DNA of 64,000 nt from Pokkaliibacter plantistimulans (GCF_046844695.1 NZ_CP177354.1:4216001-4280000); one strand, 5' to 3'. Counted from the first letter of the stretch, positions 7,652 to 17,367 are shown. Program-made: numbers and translations. The notes: generated by a model not told the origin, from the sequence alone.

Positions 7652-8623
7652 TTAACGCTCTTTGGTATAAGGCTCGCCAATTGCCTTAGGAGCGATGGCC
7701 TTGCCGATAAAGCCAGCTAGCAGTACCACCGTCAGTATATAAGGCAGTGATTCGATCAGCTGTACTGGCACCACGCCAATGCCAGGCACTTCGACCCCTT
7801 GCAGGCGAACCGCCACCGCATCAAGGAAGCCAAACAACAGGCAAGCAAACATCACGGGCACAGGGCGCCATTTACCGAAAATCAGTGCTGCCAATGCCAT
7901 ATAGCCCTGACCAGCTGTCATATCACGGACAAATTGCGCATTCTGAGCCGTGGATATATAGGCGCCAGCCATTCCACACAGCACGCCATTGAGCATCAGA
8001 GCCCGGTAACGCAGCCAGGCAACGGAAATACCCGCAGTATCGACAGCCTTGGGGTTTTCACCCACAGCCCGCAGACGCAAGCCGAAACGACTACGATAGA
8101 CAATCCACCAGACTACAGGCACGGCTGCGAACGCGATGTATACCAGAATGTTGTGCCCACCGATCAGCTCGTAGTACAACTCACCCAGCACAGGCACATT
8201 TTTGACAGCTTCAGCTCCGGGCAACACGATTTCGGTGAATCGTGCTGTATTTGGTAGATTGGGAGTCTGCCCGCCCTGATGGAACCACACCAGCCCCAGC
8301 ACAATGGACAGGCCAGCAACCAGAATATTGATAGCCACCCCACTCACTACCTGATTACCCCTGTGGGTGATACAGGCAAAGCCATGCAACATGGCCAGCG
8401 ACCAGGACACCACTATGGCTGCCGCCAACCCCATCCACGCAGAGTTAGCCAGGTAAGCAACACAGGCTGCAGTAAAAGCGCCTGCCAGCATCTTGCCTTC
8501 CAGACTGATATCCACCACACCGGAGCGTTCTGAGAACAACCCGGCCAGCGCAGCCAAAATCAATGGCGCCGAGACCCTGACGGTCGCATCAAGGGTCAGC
8601 ACCGCAATCACATAAAAATCCAT
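7652..8623 (-). CDS. BMP-type ABC transporter permease 2 (NupQ/YufQ-like)
   Basis: This is an integral membrane permease of 323 residues with about eight to ten hydrophobic segments. It belongs to the branched-chain/ribose-type permease family used by nucleoside (BMP-type) ABC importers. The conserved SLEGKMLAGAF and RVRAVGENPKAVDTAGI-like segments are visible (here RLRAVGENPKAVDTAGIS). It is the last gene of a four-gene operon read from 12324 downwards, 12 bases after the first permease. The substrate is likely a nucleoside or purine, inferred from family. Confidence 0.9.
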   Translation of the reverse strand: MDFYVIAVLTLDATVRVSAPLILAALAGLFSERSGVVDISLEGKMLAGAFTAACVAYLANSAWMGLAAAIVVSWSLAMLHGFACITHRGNQVVSGVAINILVAGLSIVLGLVWFHQGGQTPNLPNTARFTEIVLPGAEAVKNVPVLGELYYELIGGHNILVYIAFAAVPVVWWIVYRSRFGLRLRAVGENPKAVDTAGISVAWLRYRALMLNGVLCGMAGAYISTAQNAQFVRDMTAGQGYMALAALIFGKWRPVPVMFACLLFGFLDAVAVRLQGVEVPGIGVVPVQLIESLPYILTVVLLAGFIGKAIAPKAIGEPYTKER

Positions 8624-8635
8624 GAGTGCTTCTCC

Positions 8636-9736
8636 TTATGCAGCCTTACTGGACAACAAACGCACCAGCAAAGGCCGATACATAAACTCCAGCGCACCGC
8701 AGAACAGAATGATCAGACCCTGAATCATCACCACCATGTCACGGGTGATATTGGGCATATCAAACGCAAGCTCGGCGCCGCCCTGATAGAGCGCGCCAAA
8801 CAGCAAGCTGGCCAGAACGATACCGACAGGATGATTGCGCCCCATCAACGCCACGGCGATACCGACGAATCCATAACCGGCACTGAAGTCCAGTAACAGA
8901 CGGTGCTGCACGCCCAGAATCTCGTTGACCCCAACCAGCCCGGCCAGAGCACCTGACAAGCACATTACCCAGATAATCACCTTGGCCGGCTTGATACCGG
9001 CATATACCGCCGCTGTGCTATTGCTGCCCACCGTGCGCAGCTCGTAACCCCAGCGCGTACGCCAGATCAGCAACCAGACCAGCACGCAGCAAACCAGCGC
9101 CAGAAAAAACGAGACGTTCAATGGTGACTCATCGAAGCTGATACCCATTCCCGCAAGCATATTGTGGATAAAGGGCAGCCAGGCCACTTCTGCAAACTCC
9201 CGGCTGGAAGATGACATCTGACCCGGGTCTTTCAGCACATGGGACAGCAGATACACCATCAGCGACGAAGCCAGAAAGTTAAACATGATCGTGGTGATAA
9301 CCACATGACTCCCACGCCTGGCCTGCAGATAGCCGGGCAAAAAGGCCCAGGCCGCCCCGAACAGCGCACTGGCAACCACTGCCAGCGGAATCAGAATCCA
9401 GGCAGGCAGATAAGCATCCAATGCCAGACAGGCTAATCCAGCCCCTAATCCACCTATATAGGCCTGACCTTCCCCACCGATATTGAACAGACCGGCATGA
9501 AAGGCGACAGCTACCGCAAGGCCAGTGAATATAAAGTTAGTGGTGTAATACAGGGTGTAACCGAACCCTTCCTGATAGCCAAATGCGCCATAAAGCATGA
9601 TTTTGGCCGCTTCAATCGGGCTTTCGCCGATCATCAGGAATACAATGCCCGTTACCAGAAACGCAGAAATAATATTCAGTGCAGGCAATAACGCCTTGTT
9701 CGCCCAACCAGGCAATGCACCAGCGGGTTGACTCAT
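8636..9736 (-). CDS. BMP-type ABC transporter permease 1 (NupP/YufP-like)
   Basis: This is a 366-residue multi-pass permease, paralogous in fold to the gene that follows it. It has the family stretches GLFNIGGEGQAYIGGLGAG near residue 85 and ELRTVGSNSTAAVYAGIKP near residue 230. It pairs with the second permease to form the channel. Its start overlaps the stop of the ATPase gene by 4 bases, so translation is coupled. Confidence 0.9.
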   Translation of the reverse strand: MSQPAGALPGWANKALLPALNIISAFLVTGIVFLMIGESPIEAAKIMLYGAFGYQEGFGYTLYYTTNFIFTGLAVAVAFHAGLFNIGGEGQAYIGGLGAGLACLALDAYLPAWILIPLAVVASALFGAAWAFLPGYLQARRGSHVVITTIMFNFLASSLMVYLLSHVLKDPGQMSSSSREFAEVAWLPFIHNMLAGMGISFDESPLNVSFFLALVCCVLVWLLIWRTRWGYELRTVGSNSTAAVYAGIKPAKVIIWVMCLSGALAGLVGVNEILGVQHRLLLDFSAGYGFVGIAVALMGRNHPVGIVLASLLFGALYQGGAELAFDMPNITRDMVVMIQGLIILFCGALEFMYRPLLVRLLSSKAA

Positions 9737-11322
9737 GCGCTCACCTCTTCTTGCTGAGCGTTAGCCATCAACAGACCCAGAGTCCGCTCATTGGCCTCAG
9801 AAGCGTTAACTTCACCAGTAATTTGGCCATCGCACATCACTAGAATGCGATCGCTGACCGACATGATCTCTTCCAGCTCCACCGACACCAGCAGAATGGC
9901 CTTGCCAGCGTCACGCATCGCTATGATGCGCTGGTGAATGAACTCGATGGCTCCAATATCCACACCACGCGTCGGCTGACCGATCAGCAACACTGCCGGA
10001 TCGTGCTCCATTTCTCGCGCCAGGACGATTTTTTGCTGATTACCACCAGAGAAGTTGGCGGACTTGAGATGAGGATCACGCGGACGAATATCGTAAGTCT
10101 CCGCCTTTTCCTTGTATGAGCTGAGAATTGCCTCCTGATTCATCAGCACTTTGCCATTGAATTCAGGGTAATGATGGTGACCGAGTATTGCCGACTCCTT
10201 GGCAGAGAAGGCCGTTACCACGCCCATTCGATGACGATCTTCAGGCACATGGGCCAACCCCAGTTCCCGCAGTTGAGCAGGATCCTTGGGCGACTCGGCC
10301 GAGATGCTGGCGCCACCCAGGGTAATGGTACCGCTTCCGACCGGAAGAATGCCCGACATGGCCTCAAGCAGTTCGCTCTGGCCGTTACCAGACACCCCGG
10401 CAATCCCTACCACCTCACCAGCGCGCAACTGGAAGCTGACATCCTTGACCCGACGAACACCCTGCGCATCATTGACGCACAGGTGCGACACCTCCATCAG
10501 TACCTGACCGGCCTGAGCATCTGCCTTGTTTACCTGCAGCAGCACCTTGCGTCCGACCATCAACTCGGCCAGCTCTTCCTTACTGGTTTGCGCCGTCAGA
10601 CGATGAGCCACCACTTCACCTGCGCGCATGACGGCAACCTGGGTGGTGGCATCGATAATCTCACGCAGCTTATGGGTAATCAGGATGACCGTGACGCCCT
10701 GTTCACGCAGCGAGAACAGAATGCGGAACAGCTCGTCAGTCTCCTGCGGCGTCAATACCCCGGTAGGCTCATCCAGTATCAGAATGCGCGCACCGCGATA
10801 CAACGCCTTGAGTATTTCTACCCGCTGCTGCAACCCCACAGACAACTCGCCAACAATGGCATCCGGATCCACTTCGAGATTGTACTCACGACCCAGACGC
10901 AATAGCTCATTGCGCACGTGCTCGCGGCCCTGGCGCAGCAGTGCTCCGCCCTCAGCCCCCAGCATGACGTTCTCGATAACGCTGAAGTTATCCACCAGCA
11001 TGAAATGCTGATGCACCATCCCGATACCCGCACGGATAGCATCCTGCGAGGAGCGAATGGTACAGACTTTGCCGTCTACCTTGACTTGCCCTTCATCGGC
11101 TTCGTAAAAACCGTAGATGATGCTCATCAGGGTCGACTTGCCTGCACCGTTCTCACCGACAATACCTTGAATGGTGCCGGCTGGTACGCTGAGGGAGATA
11201 TTCTTGTTGGCCTGCACGGCACCAAAGCGCTTGCTGATATTGATCAGCTCCAGTGCAGGCGGGGATGATGCCGCTGAAGCCGGGTCTTTCGACCCGGCCG
11301 GCTGTGAGGTATGCACAGTCAT
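9733..11322 (-). CDS. BMP-type ABC transporter ATP-binding protein (NupO/YufO-like)
   Basis: This 529-residue ATPase has two fused nucleotide-binding domains. The first carries Walker A GENGAGKST near residue 57, signature LSVGLQQR and Walker B LILDEPTGVLTP. The second has a degenerate Walker A (GVSGNGQSE) with signature FSGGNQQK and GQPTRGVD in place of the usual Walker B acid. This asymmetry is normal for sugar/nucleoside importers of this class. The gene follows the binding protein by 12 bases and has no strong ribosome-binding site, which suggests coupled translation. Confidence 0.92.
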   Translation of the reverse strand: MTVHTSQPAGSKDPASAASSPPALELINISKRFGAVQANKNISLSVPAGTIQGIVGENGAGKSTLMSIIYGFYEADEGQVKVDGKVCTIRSSQDAIRAGIGMVHQHFMLVDNFSVIENVMLGAEGGALLRQGREHVRNELLRLGREYNLEVDPDAIVGELSVGLQQRVEILKALYRGARILILDEPTGVLTPQETDELFRILFSLREQGVTVILITHKLREIIDATTQVAVMRAGEVVAHRLTAQTSKEELAELMVGRKVLLQVNKADAQAGQVLMEVSHLCVNDAQGVRRVKDVSFQLRAGEVVGIAGVSGNGQSELLEAMSGILPVGSGTITLGGASISAESPKDPAQLRELGLAHVPEDRHRMGVVTAFSAKESAILGHHHYPEFNGKVLMNQEAILSSYKEKAETYDIRPRDPHLKSANFSGGNQQKIVLAREMEHDPAVLLIGQPTRGVDIGAIEFIHQRIIAMRDAGKAILLVSVELEEIMSVSDRILVMCDGQITGEVNASEANERTLGLLMANAQQEEVSA

Positions 11323-11334
11323 GAGATTAGCTGA

Positions 11335-12324
11335 TTACTCGCAGGCGTTGTTGGACATGTAATCGTGAACTTTGATCTTGCCGGAGATGATGTCCTGCTG
11401 GATGGAATCCATCTTGGCTTTCATGTCGGCAGTGACCAGGTCCTTGTTGTACTCATCATACGCCCAGGACACGCCGTTTTCCGCCAGACCCAGTACTTTC
11501 ACACCGGGCTTCCAGCTACCGTCAGCCACTTCCTTGATGGTGTTATAGGCAGCTACGTCGACACTCTTGACCATCGAAGTCAGCATGGTGCCGGGATGCA
11601 GATAGTTCTGGTTAGAGTCAACGCCGATGGCATACTTGCCTTCATCTTTAGCAGCCTGATAGACACCGATGCCGGTACCGCCTGCGGCAGCAAATACCAC
11701 ATCTGCGCCACGATCAAACTGACTCTTGGCCAGCTCACCACCTTTACCAGGGTTATTCCAGGCTGCAGGCGTCGAGCCAGTCATGTTCTGGAAGACTTCG
11801 ATGCCGGGGTTAACAAACTTGGCACCCTGCTCGTAACCACATTCAAACTTACGAATCAGGCCGATATCCATGCCACCCACAAAGCCGACTTTGCCAGTTT
11901 TGCTGGCCATGGCTGCCAACGCACCCACCAGGAAGGAACCTTCGTGCTCCTTGAATACGATGGACTCAACGTTAGGTTTATCTACTACCATGTCGATAAT
12001 GGCGAAGTGAGTATCGGGGAACTCGGTAGCTACCTTTTCGAGAGCATGGGCCTGATTGAAGCCTACTGCGATAACCGGATTACTACCGCGCTTGGCCATG
12101 CGACGCAGGCCCTGTTCAATCTGAGAGTCGTTGGCAGGCTCGAACTCCTTGACCTCAGCCCCCGTTTCGTCGGCGTAACGTTTGACACCCTTGGAAACCG
12201 CCTCGTTGAACGACTTGTCAAACTTACCGCCCATGTCATACACGACAGCAGGGCTAACGTCAGCTGCCTGCGCCCCGAGAGAAACGGTCATTGCAACAGC
12301 AGCAGCCATCAGAGTTCGTTTCAT
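11335..12324 (-). CDS. BMP-family periplasmic substrate-binding protein
   Basis: This is a 329-residue periplasmic binding protein with a signal peptide (KRTLMAAAVAMTVSLGAQA, cleavage after AQA). It is a BMP/PnrA-family member that captures nucleosides or related purine compounds for the adjacent importer. Family marks are VVYDMGGKFDKSFNEAV at the mature N-terminus, AIIDMVVD, KTGKVGFVGGMD and VFAAAGGTGIGVYQAA. A strong AGGTGAG site lies 4 bases before the ATG. It is the first gene of the operon; binding proteins are usually the most expressed component. The ligand within the nucleoside group is not determined by sequence. Confidence 0.93.
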   Translation of the reverse strand: MKRTLMAAAVAMTVSLGAQAADVSPAVVYDMGGKFDKSFNEAVSKGVKRYADETGAEVKEFEPANDSQIEQGLRRMAKRGSNPVIAVGFNQAHALEKVATEFPDTHFAIIDMVVDKPNVESIVFKEHEGSFLVGALAAMASKTGKVGFVGGMDIGLIRKFECGYEQGAKFVNPGIEVFQNMTGSTPAAWNNPGKGGELAKSQFDRGADVVFAAAGGTGIGVYQAAKDEGKYAIGVDSNQNYLHPGTMLTSMVKSVDVAAYNTIKEVADGSWKPGVKVLGLAENGVSWAYDEYNKDLVTADMKAKMDSIQQDIISGKIKVHDYMSNNACE

Positions 12325-12906
12325 AGCTCACCTTCAAGCTTGAATAGTTATTAACAAAAGTAGCATCGAAATGTCGAAACAGCAGCTGAATGGCTTTCAG
12401 CTGCCGAAAGGGCGTCAATAGTAATGTCCGCCCGTTTTTAAGTAAAAAAAAACCGTCAGATTGGTTAAAAAACAATGCACCATCATCTCGTCAATCAGCC
12501 ATTTAACGTGCCTCGCACTGAAAATGCCTGTGTCCGATTGGCAGCCAGCTCTTATCAAGAGCTGCTCTCTGACAAATCAGCCGGGACAGATGCAACAACT
12601 TGGCCAAGTGGTCAGGAAATATAAAAATTCTTCCTGAACAATGCTTACCGCCTACGCTCTTGCAATCGTTCTTGTGGTAGACCAAAAGCAGTACAGAGCA
12701 GGAGAATCGTTAACTTGACCGTTTGGATACATTTTTGCTCACCCCCAAGACAGGCCGCACCAAAAACAGGCAAACGTTTCGCTACACTTTTGCTGCCGCT
12801 GACCGCTAATAGATCTTAGACTAGGTGCTAACTGTTACGAAAAGTGATACATATAGCGGCCTGACATTCAACTCGGTAACACCGTAATGCTCAAGGAGAT
12901 ACGACG
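12325..12906. other. Divergent intergenic region with two hairpins
   Basis: This 582-base gap separates the minus-strand nucleoside transporter operon from the plus-strand HD-GYP gene. Two perfect inverted repeats are visible: GCAGCTGAA/TTCAGCTGC (12382-12404, 9-bp stem, 5-base loop), inside the likely leader of the transporter mRNA, and CAGCTCTT/AAGAGCTG (12546-12564, 3-base loop). I saw no match to the purine riboswitch core. The short ORFs here lack ribosome-binding sites. Confidence 0.5.
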
Positions 12907-13908
12907 TTGAGCAATGTTGCAGAGCCCACCACTGATGGCGTCCCACCCGGTAAGGGCAAGCCGCGCGACTTTGAAGTCGAGCTAATCAGTGCCCGTGCCA
13001 TTCACCAAAAAGCCGTCAATCTGCTACGCGGCGTTAGCCTCAATGTGCAAAATCAAGCGCCTGTTGACTACAGCGCAGTAGCCAACTGCTCCCAACTCAT
13101 TCAGCGCTCTCTGGATCGCAATGCCGATGCGCTGATCTGCGTCGGTCGCCTGCGCAGCCCCGAGAACTACCTTTATGAGCACTCCGTTAACGTCGCCATT
13201 CTGCTGGGTAATTTCGGCCTGTTTCTGGGAATGAAATCCTCCATGATCAGTGAACTGATCACCGGGGGGTTGCTCCATGATATTGGCATGATGCTGATCC
13301 CTCAGCGTATTCGCGATAAAACGGACAAGCTGACCCCTGATGAATTTAAAGTTATTCGCCAGAGCCCACTCTATTGCGAATCGCTTCTGCGCGATTTACC
13401 CGATGTTTCTCCCTTAACCATGACGGTCGCTACTCAGAATTACGAGAATTTCGACGGCAGCGGCTATCCCTACGGATTGAAAGGTAAAAAAATCAGCCTT
13501 TACGGTCGTATGGCGGCAGTGGTCAATACCTATGATGCAATGACTGTGGATCGCTTTCACAAGGGAGCCCGCCCTCCGGCAGCGGTACTAAAAACCATTC
13601 TGCAGCTCAAAAACACGCGTTTCGATCCTGAGGTAGTAACCCGTTTCATAACCTGCATGGGCGTGTTCCCGGTAGGTTCTCTGGTTGAACTACAAAGCGG
13701 AAAAATTGGCTTTGTGATGAAGCTGGCGGCTAAAACCCGCCAACCCGCGGTGGTGCGCACCGTCTTTCATACTGGACGCAATGAACATTTACCCCCGGAA
13801 GATACCTGGCTGGAATCGCGTCTCGGTGCACCACCCCAGGATGTCCTGCGCGGCCCCTTTATACCGGGTGAAAAATTCCCCACCCTCGACTTCGAAATCT
13901 ATATCTGA
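12907..13908 (+). CDS. Degenerate HD-GYP domain protein (c-di-GMP signalling), TTG start
   Basis: This is a 333-residue protein with an N-terminal DUF3391-like segment (about 20-80) and an HD-GYP domain (about 85-260). The TTG start is chosen because AAGGAG lies 8 bases upstream. The fold is clear: EHSVNVA (H92), LLHDIGM (H124, D125) and GSGYPYG (184-190). Three metal-ligand positions are changed: the HP of the linker helix is SP (S153), and the HHE motif reads N178-Y179-E180. Active HD-GYP phosphodiesterases need these His residues, so this is probably a non-catalytic c-di-GMP effector, comparable to degenerate HD-GYP proteins described in Pseudomonas. It is transcribed alone. Confidence 0.88.
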   Translation: MSNVAEPTTDGVPPGKGKPRDFEVELISARAIHQKAVNLLRGVSLNVQNQAPVDYSAVANCSQLIQRSLDRNADALICVGRLRSPENYLYEHSVNVAILLGNFGLFLGMKSSMISELITGGLLHDIGMMLIPQRIRDKTDKLTPDEFKVIRQSPLYCESLLRDLPDVSPLTMTVATQNYENFDGSGYPYGLKGKKISLYGRMAAVVNTYDAMTVDRFHKGARPPAAVLKTILQLKNTRFDPEVVTRFITCMGVFPVGSLVELQSGKIGFVMKLAAKTRQPAVVRTVFHTGRNEHLPPEDTWLESRLGAPPQDVLRGPFIPGEKFPTLDFEIYI

Positions 13909-14229
13909 CTTTCGATTACGCCTGATCTCGCGACGGGATCAGGTTCCGCACTCGCTTCTCTGTTCGGTGAACGGTTTCGCAACAGAAGATGGACATATTA
14001 CTCTGGCTGCTCAGACCATTGACCACTACAGACAGAGATCAGCATCAGAACCCTCCACCGGACATTCTCAATCCCCCCTCTACCCCTTGATAGTTACTGA
14101 ATCGTACCCACAATAAGGCTCTCGGCAGACTAACCTGCCCACGATCGTTCCTTCCAGTATCGCGAAATGCACGTGCGCCGCTGGCACAGGTTTGATCCCC
14201 CTATTCAAACGCAGTATGTAGAGGTTTGT
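13909..14229 (+). other. Intergenic region before msrA
   Basis: This is a 321-base gap without a supported gene. A hairpin CCTGATC/GATCAGG (13921-13943) just after the HD-GYP stop could aid termination, though no T run follows. Confidence 0.4.
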
Positions 14230-14859
14230 ATGCGTCAGAAGAAACTGGAAATGCCCACTGCCGAGGAAGCCCTGCCCGGCCGCGTGCAGTCGATGCCTGT
14301 CGCTGACAAGCACACCGTTCTGGGTACCCCGCTGAAGGCTCCTTTTCCCGCAGGCATGGAGTGCGCGTTATTTGGCCTGGGATGCTTCTGGGGGGCTGAG
14401 CGTAAATTCTGGCAGCAATCCGGGGTATATAGCACTGCGGTTGGTTACGCGGGCGGCCTGACACCCAACCCCACCTATGACGAAGTCTGTACCGGTCTGA
14501 CGGGCCACAATGAGGTCGTACTGGTGGTGTTCGATCCACAGCAGACTTCCTATCAGAACCTGCTGAAAGTGTTCTGGGAAGTACACAACCCGACGCAAGG
14601 CATGCGCCAGGGCGGTGACATCGGTACTCAATACCGCTCCGGTATCTACACCTTTTCGGACGAGCAGCTGCAACAGGCACTGGATAGCCGTGAAGCCTTT
14701 GCCAGCAAACTGCAGGACGCAGGCTTCGGTGCCATCACCACCGAAATTATGCAGGCGCCTGAATTTTTCTACGCAGAAGACTATCACCAGCAATATCTGG
14801 ACAAGAATCCGCAGGGTTACTGTGGACTGGGTGGCACCGGGGTGACCTGCCCTATCTGA
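14230..14859 (+). CDS. msrA: Peptide methionine-S-sulfoxide reductase MsrA
   Basis: MsrA reduces the S-epimer of methionine sulfoxide in proteins and free Met. The product has 209 residues (E. coli 212). The catalytic motif GCFWG has Cys at about residue 52. The resolving cysteines are in the C-terminal GYCGLGGTGVTCPI. The N-terminal EEALPGR segment is typical of the long E. coli-type form. The ATG at 14230 is preceded by GAGG; the in-frame ATG at 14167 has no family support. Confidence 0.95.
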   Translation: MRQKKLEMPTAEEALPGRVQSMPVADKHTVLGTPLKAPFPAGMECALFGLGCFWGAERKFWQQSGVYSTAVGYAGGLTPNPTYDEVCTGLTGHNEVVLVVFDPQQTSYQNLLKVFWEVHNPTQGMRQGGDIGTQYRSGIYTFSDEQLQQALDSREAFASKLQDAGFGAITTEIMQAPEFFYAEDYHQQYLDKNPQGYCGLGGTGVTCPI

Positions 14860-15103
14860 TCTCGCTGCACCTCGGAATCCCCTTCACCTCTCTGCATACC
14901 GTTCAATAACAGAGCAGCCGTCATCTTCCTGCTGAACAGAGCCGGAAGATGACTGGCAACTGCTCGCGTCATGAGTACAATAGGGCCCGCACAACTGTGC
15001 AAATATCCAGTTAAATGCCGATGAGACTCATTCCTTATCGCTGATTGCCATTCACTGCACCGGTGCCTGATAGATACCGGCATGACCACCAAGCGGGTGA
15101 CTG

Positions 15104-16009
15104 ATGCTATTTCGCAATTTGATCATTTATACCTTCAGCCAGCCTTTTGAGCTCGACGATGAGCAGTTGCATCAGGCCCTGGAAGCCCATCGGTTTCAGC
15201 CTTGCTCCAGCCAGGAACAGGAACGACTGGGCTGGGTCAGCCCGATGCAGAATGATCCTCAGGTGTTCAATCTGCAAAGCCAGGGCTTCTACCTGCTGAA
15301 AGCCAAACGTCAGGAAAAGCTGCTGCCAAGCCAGGTCGTCAACGAAAACCTGCAGGAGAAGCTGGAAAAGATCGAAGACGAACAAGGCCGCCGCCCTACG
15401 CGGAAAGAGCGGCAGGACCTGAAAGATCAGGTCATTCTTGAATTGCTACCTCGTGCTTTCAGCCGCCATCAGCATTTCTTTGTGTGCATTGCCCCTTCAC
15501 AGGGATGGCTGGCCGTCGACACCGCCAGTTACGCCAAAGCAGAACCTCTGCTTAATCTTTTACGTGAAGGGCTGGGCTCACTGCCAGTGATTCCACCACG
15601 CGTCAAACAGGCACCACAGGCAGTCATGACCACCTGGCTGAACGATTTCAGCACGTTGCCCGGCGATGTTACTGTCGGTGATGAGTGTGAACTGCGCGAC
15701 CCGCAGGAAGACGGAGGCATCATCCGCGTACGTCGTCAGGCGCTGGACAGTGAAGAAATACAGACCCACCTTGATGCCGGCAAACAAACCACGCGCCTCA
15801 GCCTGCACTGGCAGGACAGTTTGAGCTTTACACTCTGCGATGACCTGAGTCTCAAACGCCTGCAAGCCAGTGAACGCTTGCAGGACGAGCTGGACAACAC
15901 CCAGACCGACTCAATGGATCAGGAGCTGGATGCGCTCTTCACCCTCAGTGCACTGGAACTGAATCGCCTGATTCCTGTAATGATCGACTGGTTCGGCGGC
16001 AAAGAATAA
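15104..16009 (+). CDS. rdgC: Recombination-associated protein RdgC
   Basis: RdgC is a nucleoid-associated, ring-forming DNA-binding protein that limits RecA activity. The 301-residue product matches E. coli RdgC (303 aa) in length and in its opening WF/LFRNLIIYTF type sequence (MLFRNLIIYTFSQPF). A basic/acidic linker (RRPTRKERQDLKDQ) and the family C-terminus are also present. It is a single gene, with about 245 bases upstream that presumably carry its promoter. Confidence 0.95.
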   Translation: MLFRNLIIYTFSQPFELDDEQLHQALEAHRFQPCSSQEQERLGWVSPMQNDPQVFNLQSQGFYLLKAKRQEKLLPSQVVNENLQEKLEKIEDEQGRRPTRKERQDLKDQVILELLPRAFSRHQHFFVCIAPSQGWLAVDTASYAKAEPLLNLLREGLGSLPVIPPRVKQAPQAVMTTWLNDFSTLPGDVTVGDECELRDPQEDGGIIRVRRQALDSEEIQTHLDAGKQTTRLSLHWQDSLSFTLCDDLSLKRLQASERLQDELDNTQTDSMDQELDALFTLSALELNRLIPVMIDWFGGKE

Positions 16010-16019
16010 TCACCTCCCG

Positions 16020-16091
16020 CTATCCACAGCCGCGCACTGTCATGAAGACTGCATCTCTGGCTGACAAGTTACCCACAGAAAATGTGGATAA
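16020..16091. promoter_or_regulatory. Cluster of three DnaA-box-like sites
   Basis: Within 72 bases lie CTATCCACA (16020-16028, one mismatch), TTACCCACA (16069-16077, one mismatch) and TGTGGATAA (16083-16091), a perfect DnaA box on the minus strand. They fall between rdgC and the CDF gene, in the likely promoter of the latter. Confidence 0.4.
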
Positions 16092-16208
16092 CTGTGTTAG
16101 CAGGTCAGCTCAAGCAAGCAGTGGCGCGGCTCGTCTTAAACTGTCGCCAAAATACTCAGTCAATTAGTGCTGTCACTGACCACCCATTCACAGAGAGATT
16201 GCCAATCC

Positions 16209-17366
16209 ATGAACCCCACTCCGCAGGAAAAACATCAGACCCTGCAACGCGTGACCATTGTTGGCTCCGTTATCAATCTGGCACTGGGTATTGCCAAAAT
16301 TCTGCTTGGCTGGATGTTCCGCTCCCATGCACTGTTAGCGGATGGTATTCATTCCCTGTCTGATCTGCTGTCAGACATTCTGGTACTGGTACTGGGCAAG
16401 ATTGCGCATCAGGGCCCCGATACCAATCACCCCTATGGCCACGAGCGTTTCGAGACCCTGGGTACCGTCTTACTTGGCATGATTCTCGGTGCAGTCGCCG
16501 GGGCACTGGGCTACGACAGCATCGTTCGCCTGTTCGGTCACAGCACTCCGGCTCAGACCAGCTGGCTTACTCTGGCCATTACCCTGTTTTCCATTCTTTC
16601 CAAGGAATGGCTGTATCACTACACCCTGAAAGCGGGAAAGCAGATCCGCTCAGATCTGCTGATAGCCAACGCCTGGCATCATCGTACTGATTCGCTGTCC
16701 TCCATCGTGGTGCTGGTAGCACTGATTGGGAATTATATTGGCCTCAGCTGGCTGGACCCTGTGGCGGCGCTGGTGGTGGCGTTCATGGTCGCCAGGATAG
16801 GCTGGGAGCTGACCTGGAGCAGTTTGCAGGAGCTGACCGACCGCGCCCTGCCTGAAGAGGAAACCGAGGCGATCATGCAGGCCATGAGCCAGGAACCGGG
16901 CATCAAGGATGTCCATGATTTGCGCAGTCGCAAAATGGGCAGCCATTATCTGGTGGATGTGCATCTGGTCGTCAGTGATGAATTGTCTGCCGCCGAGGCC
17001 CATCACGTAGGATTGCGCGCCACTCAGCGAGCGCGCAAAGCCTGTGCCGACATTCGCGACATTGTCTTTCACATTGATGTCAGTGTCGATGAACAGGGCC
17101 AGCTGCATCTCCCCAGCAGGCATGATGTGATGCAATGGCTGCGGCCAAGACTGCAGGAGCGCCAGCTACATCTGCATCACCTCAAACTGTACTACCTGAA
17201 CCGGCAGGTGCGTGTTGAGTTGTACTTCGACCACCACCAGCAAAGCACCACCCTTGAGCTGCAACAGGAACTGATTGCCGACCGGCCAGTCTGGCTGGAG
17301 GATATTCGCCTGTGGTTCACACCGGCAGCGCCTGCATCCAACGCTCACCAGCAGGACGCTGACTGA
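16209..17366 (+). CDS. Cation diffusion facilitator, zinc-type
   Basis: This is a 385-residue inner-membrane proton-coupled metal exporter with six predicted helices (about 20-210) and a cytoplasmic domain. The metal-site motifs read HSLSD in helix 2 (LLADGIHSLSDLLSD) and HHRTD in helix 5. Both are H-x-x-x-D, the pattern associated with zinc transporters; FieF-like members use D-x-x-x-D in helix 2. The loop motif HPYGHERFE is present. The C-terminal 70 residues extend beyond a typical FieF (300 aa). The start at 16209 has GAGAG about 10 bases upstream; the in-frame ORF begins at 16167. It ends 1 base before the next gene. Confidence 0.88.
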   Translation: MNPTPQEKHQTLQRVTIVGSVINLALGIAKILLGWMFRSHALLADGIHSLSDLLSDILVLVLGKIAHQGPDTNHPYGHERFETLGTVLLGMILGAVAGALGYDSIVRLFGHSTPAQTSWLTLAITLFSILSKEWLYHYTLKAGKQIRSDLLIANAWHHRTDSLSSIVVLVALIGNYIGLSWLDPVAALVVAFMVARIGWELTWSSLQELTDRALPEEETEAIMQAMSQEPGIKDVHDLRSRKMGSHYLVDVHLVVSDELSAAEAHHVGLRATQRARKACADIRDIVFHIDVSVDEQGQLHLPSRHDVMQWLRPRLQERQLHLHHLKLYYLNRQVRVELYFDHHQQSTTLELQQELIADRPVWLEDIRLWFTPAAPASNAHQQDAD

Positions 17367-17367
17367 G

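Noticed and set aside
12325..12480. Purine riboswitch ahead of the nucleoside transporter
   Set aside because: The conserved purine-riboswitch loop sequences were not found; only simple hairpins are present.
12503..12685. Minus-strand 60-residue ORF upstream of the nucleoside transporter operon
   Set aside because: No ribosome-binding site, composition unlike a protein, and it covers a perfect hairpin.
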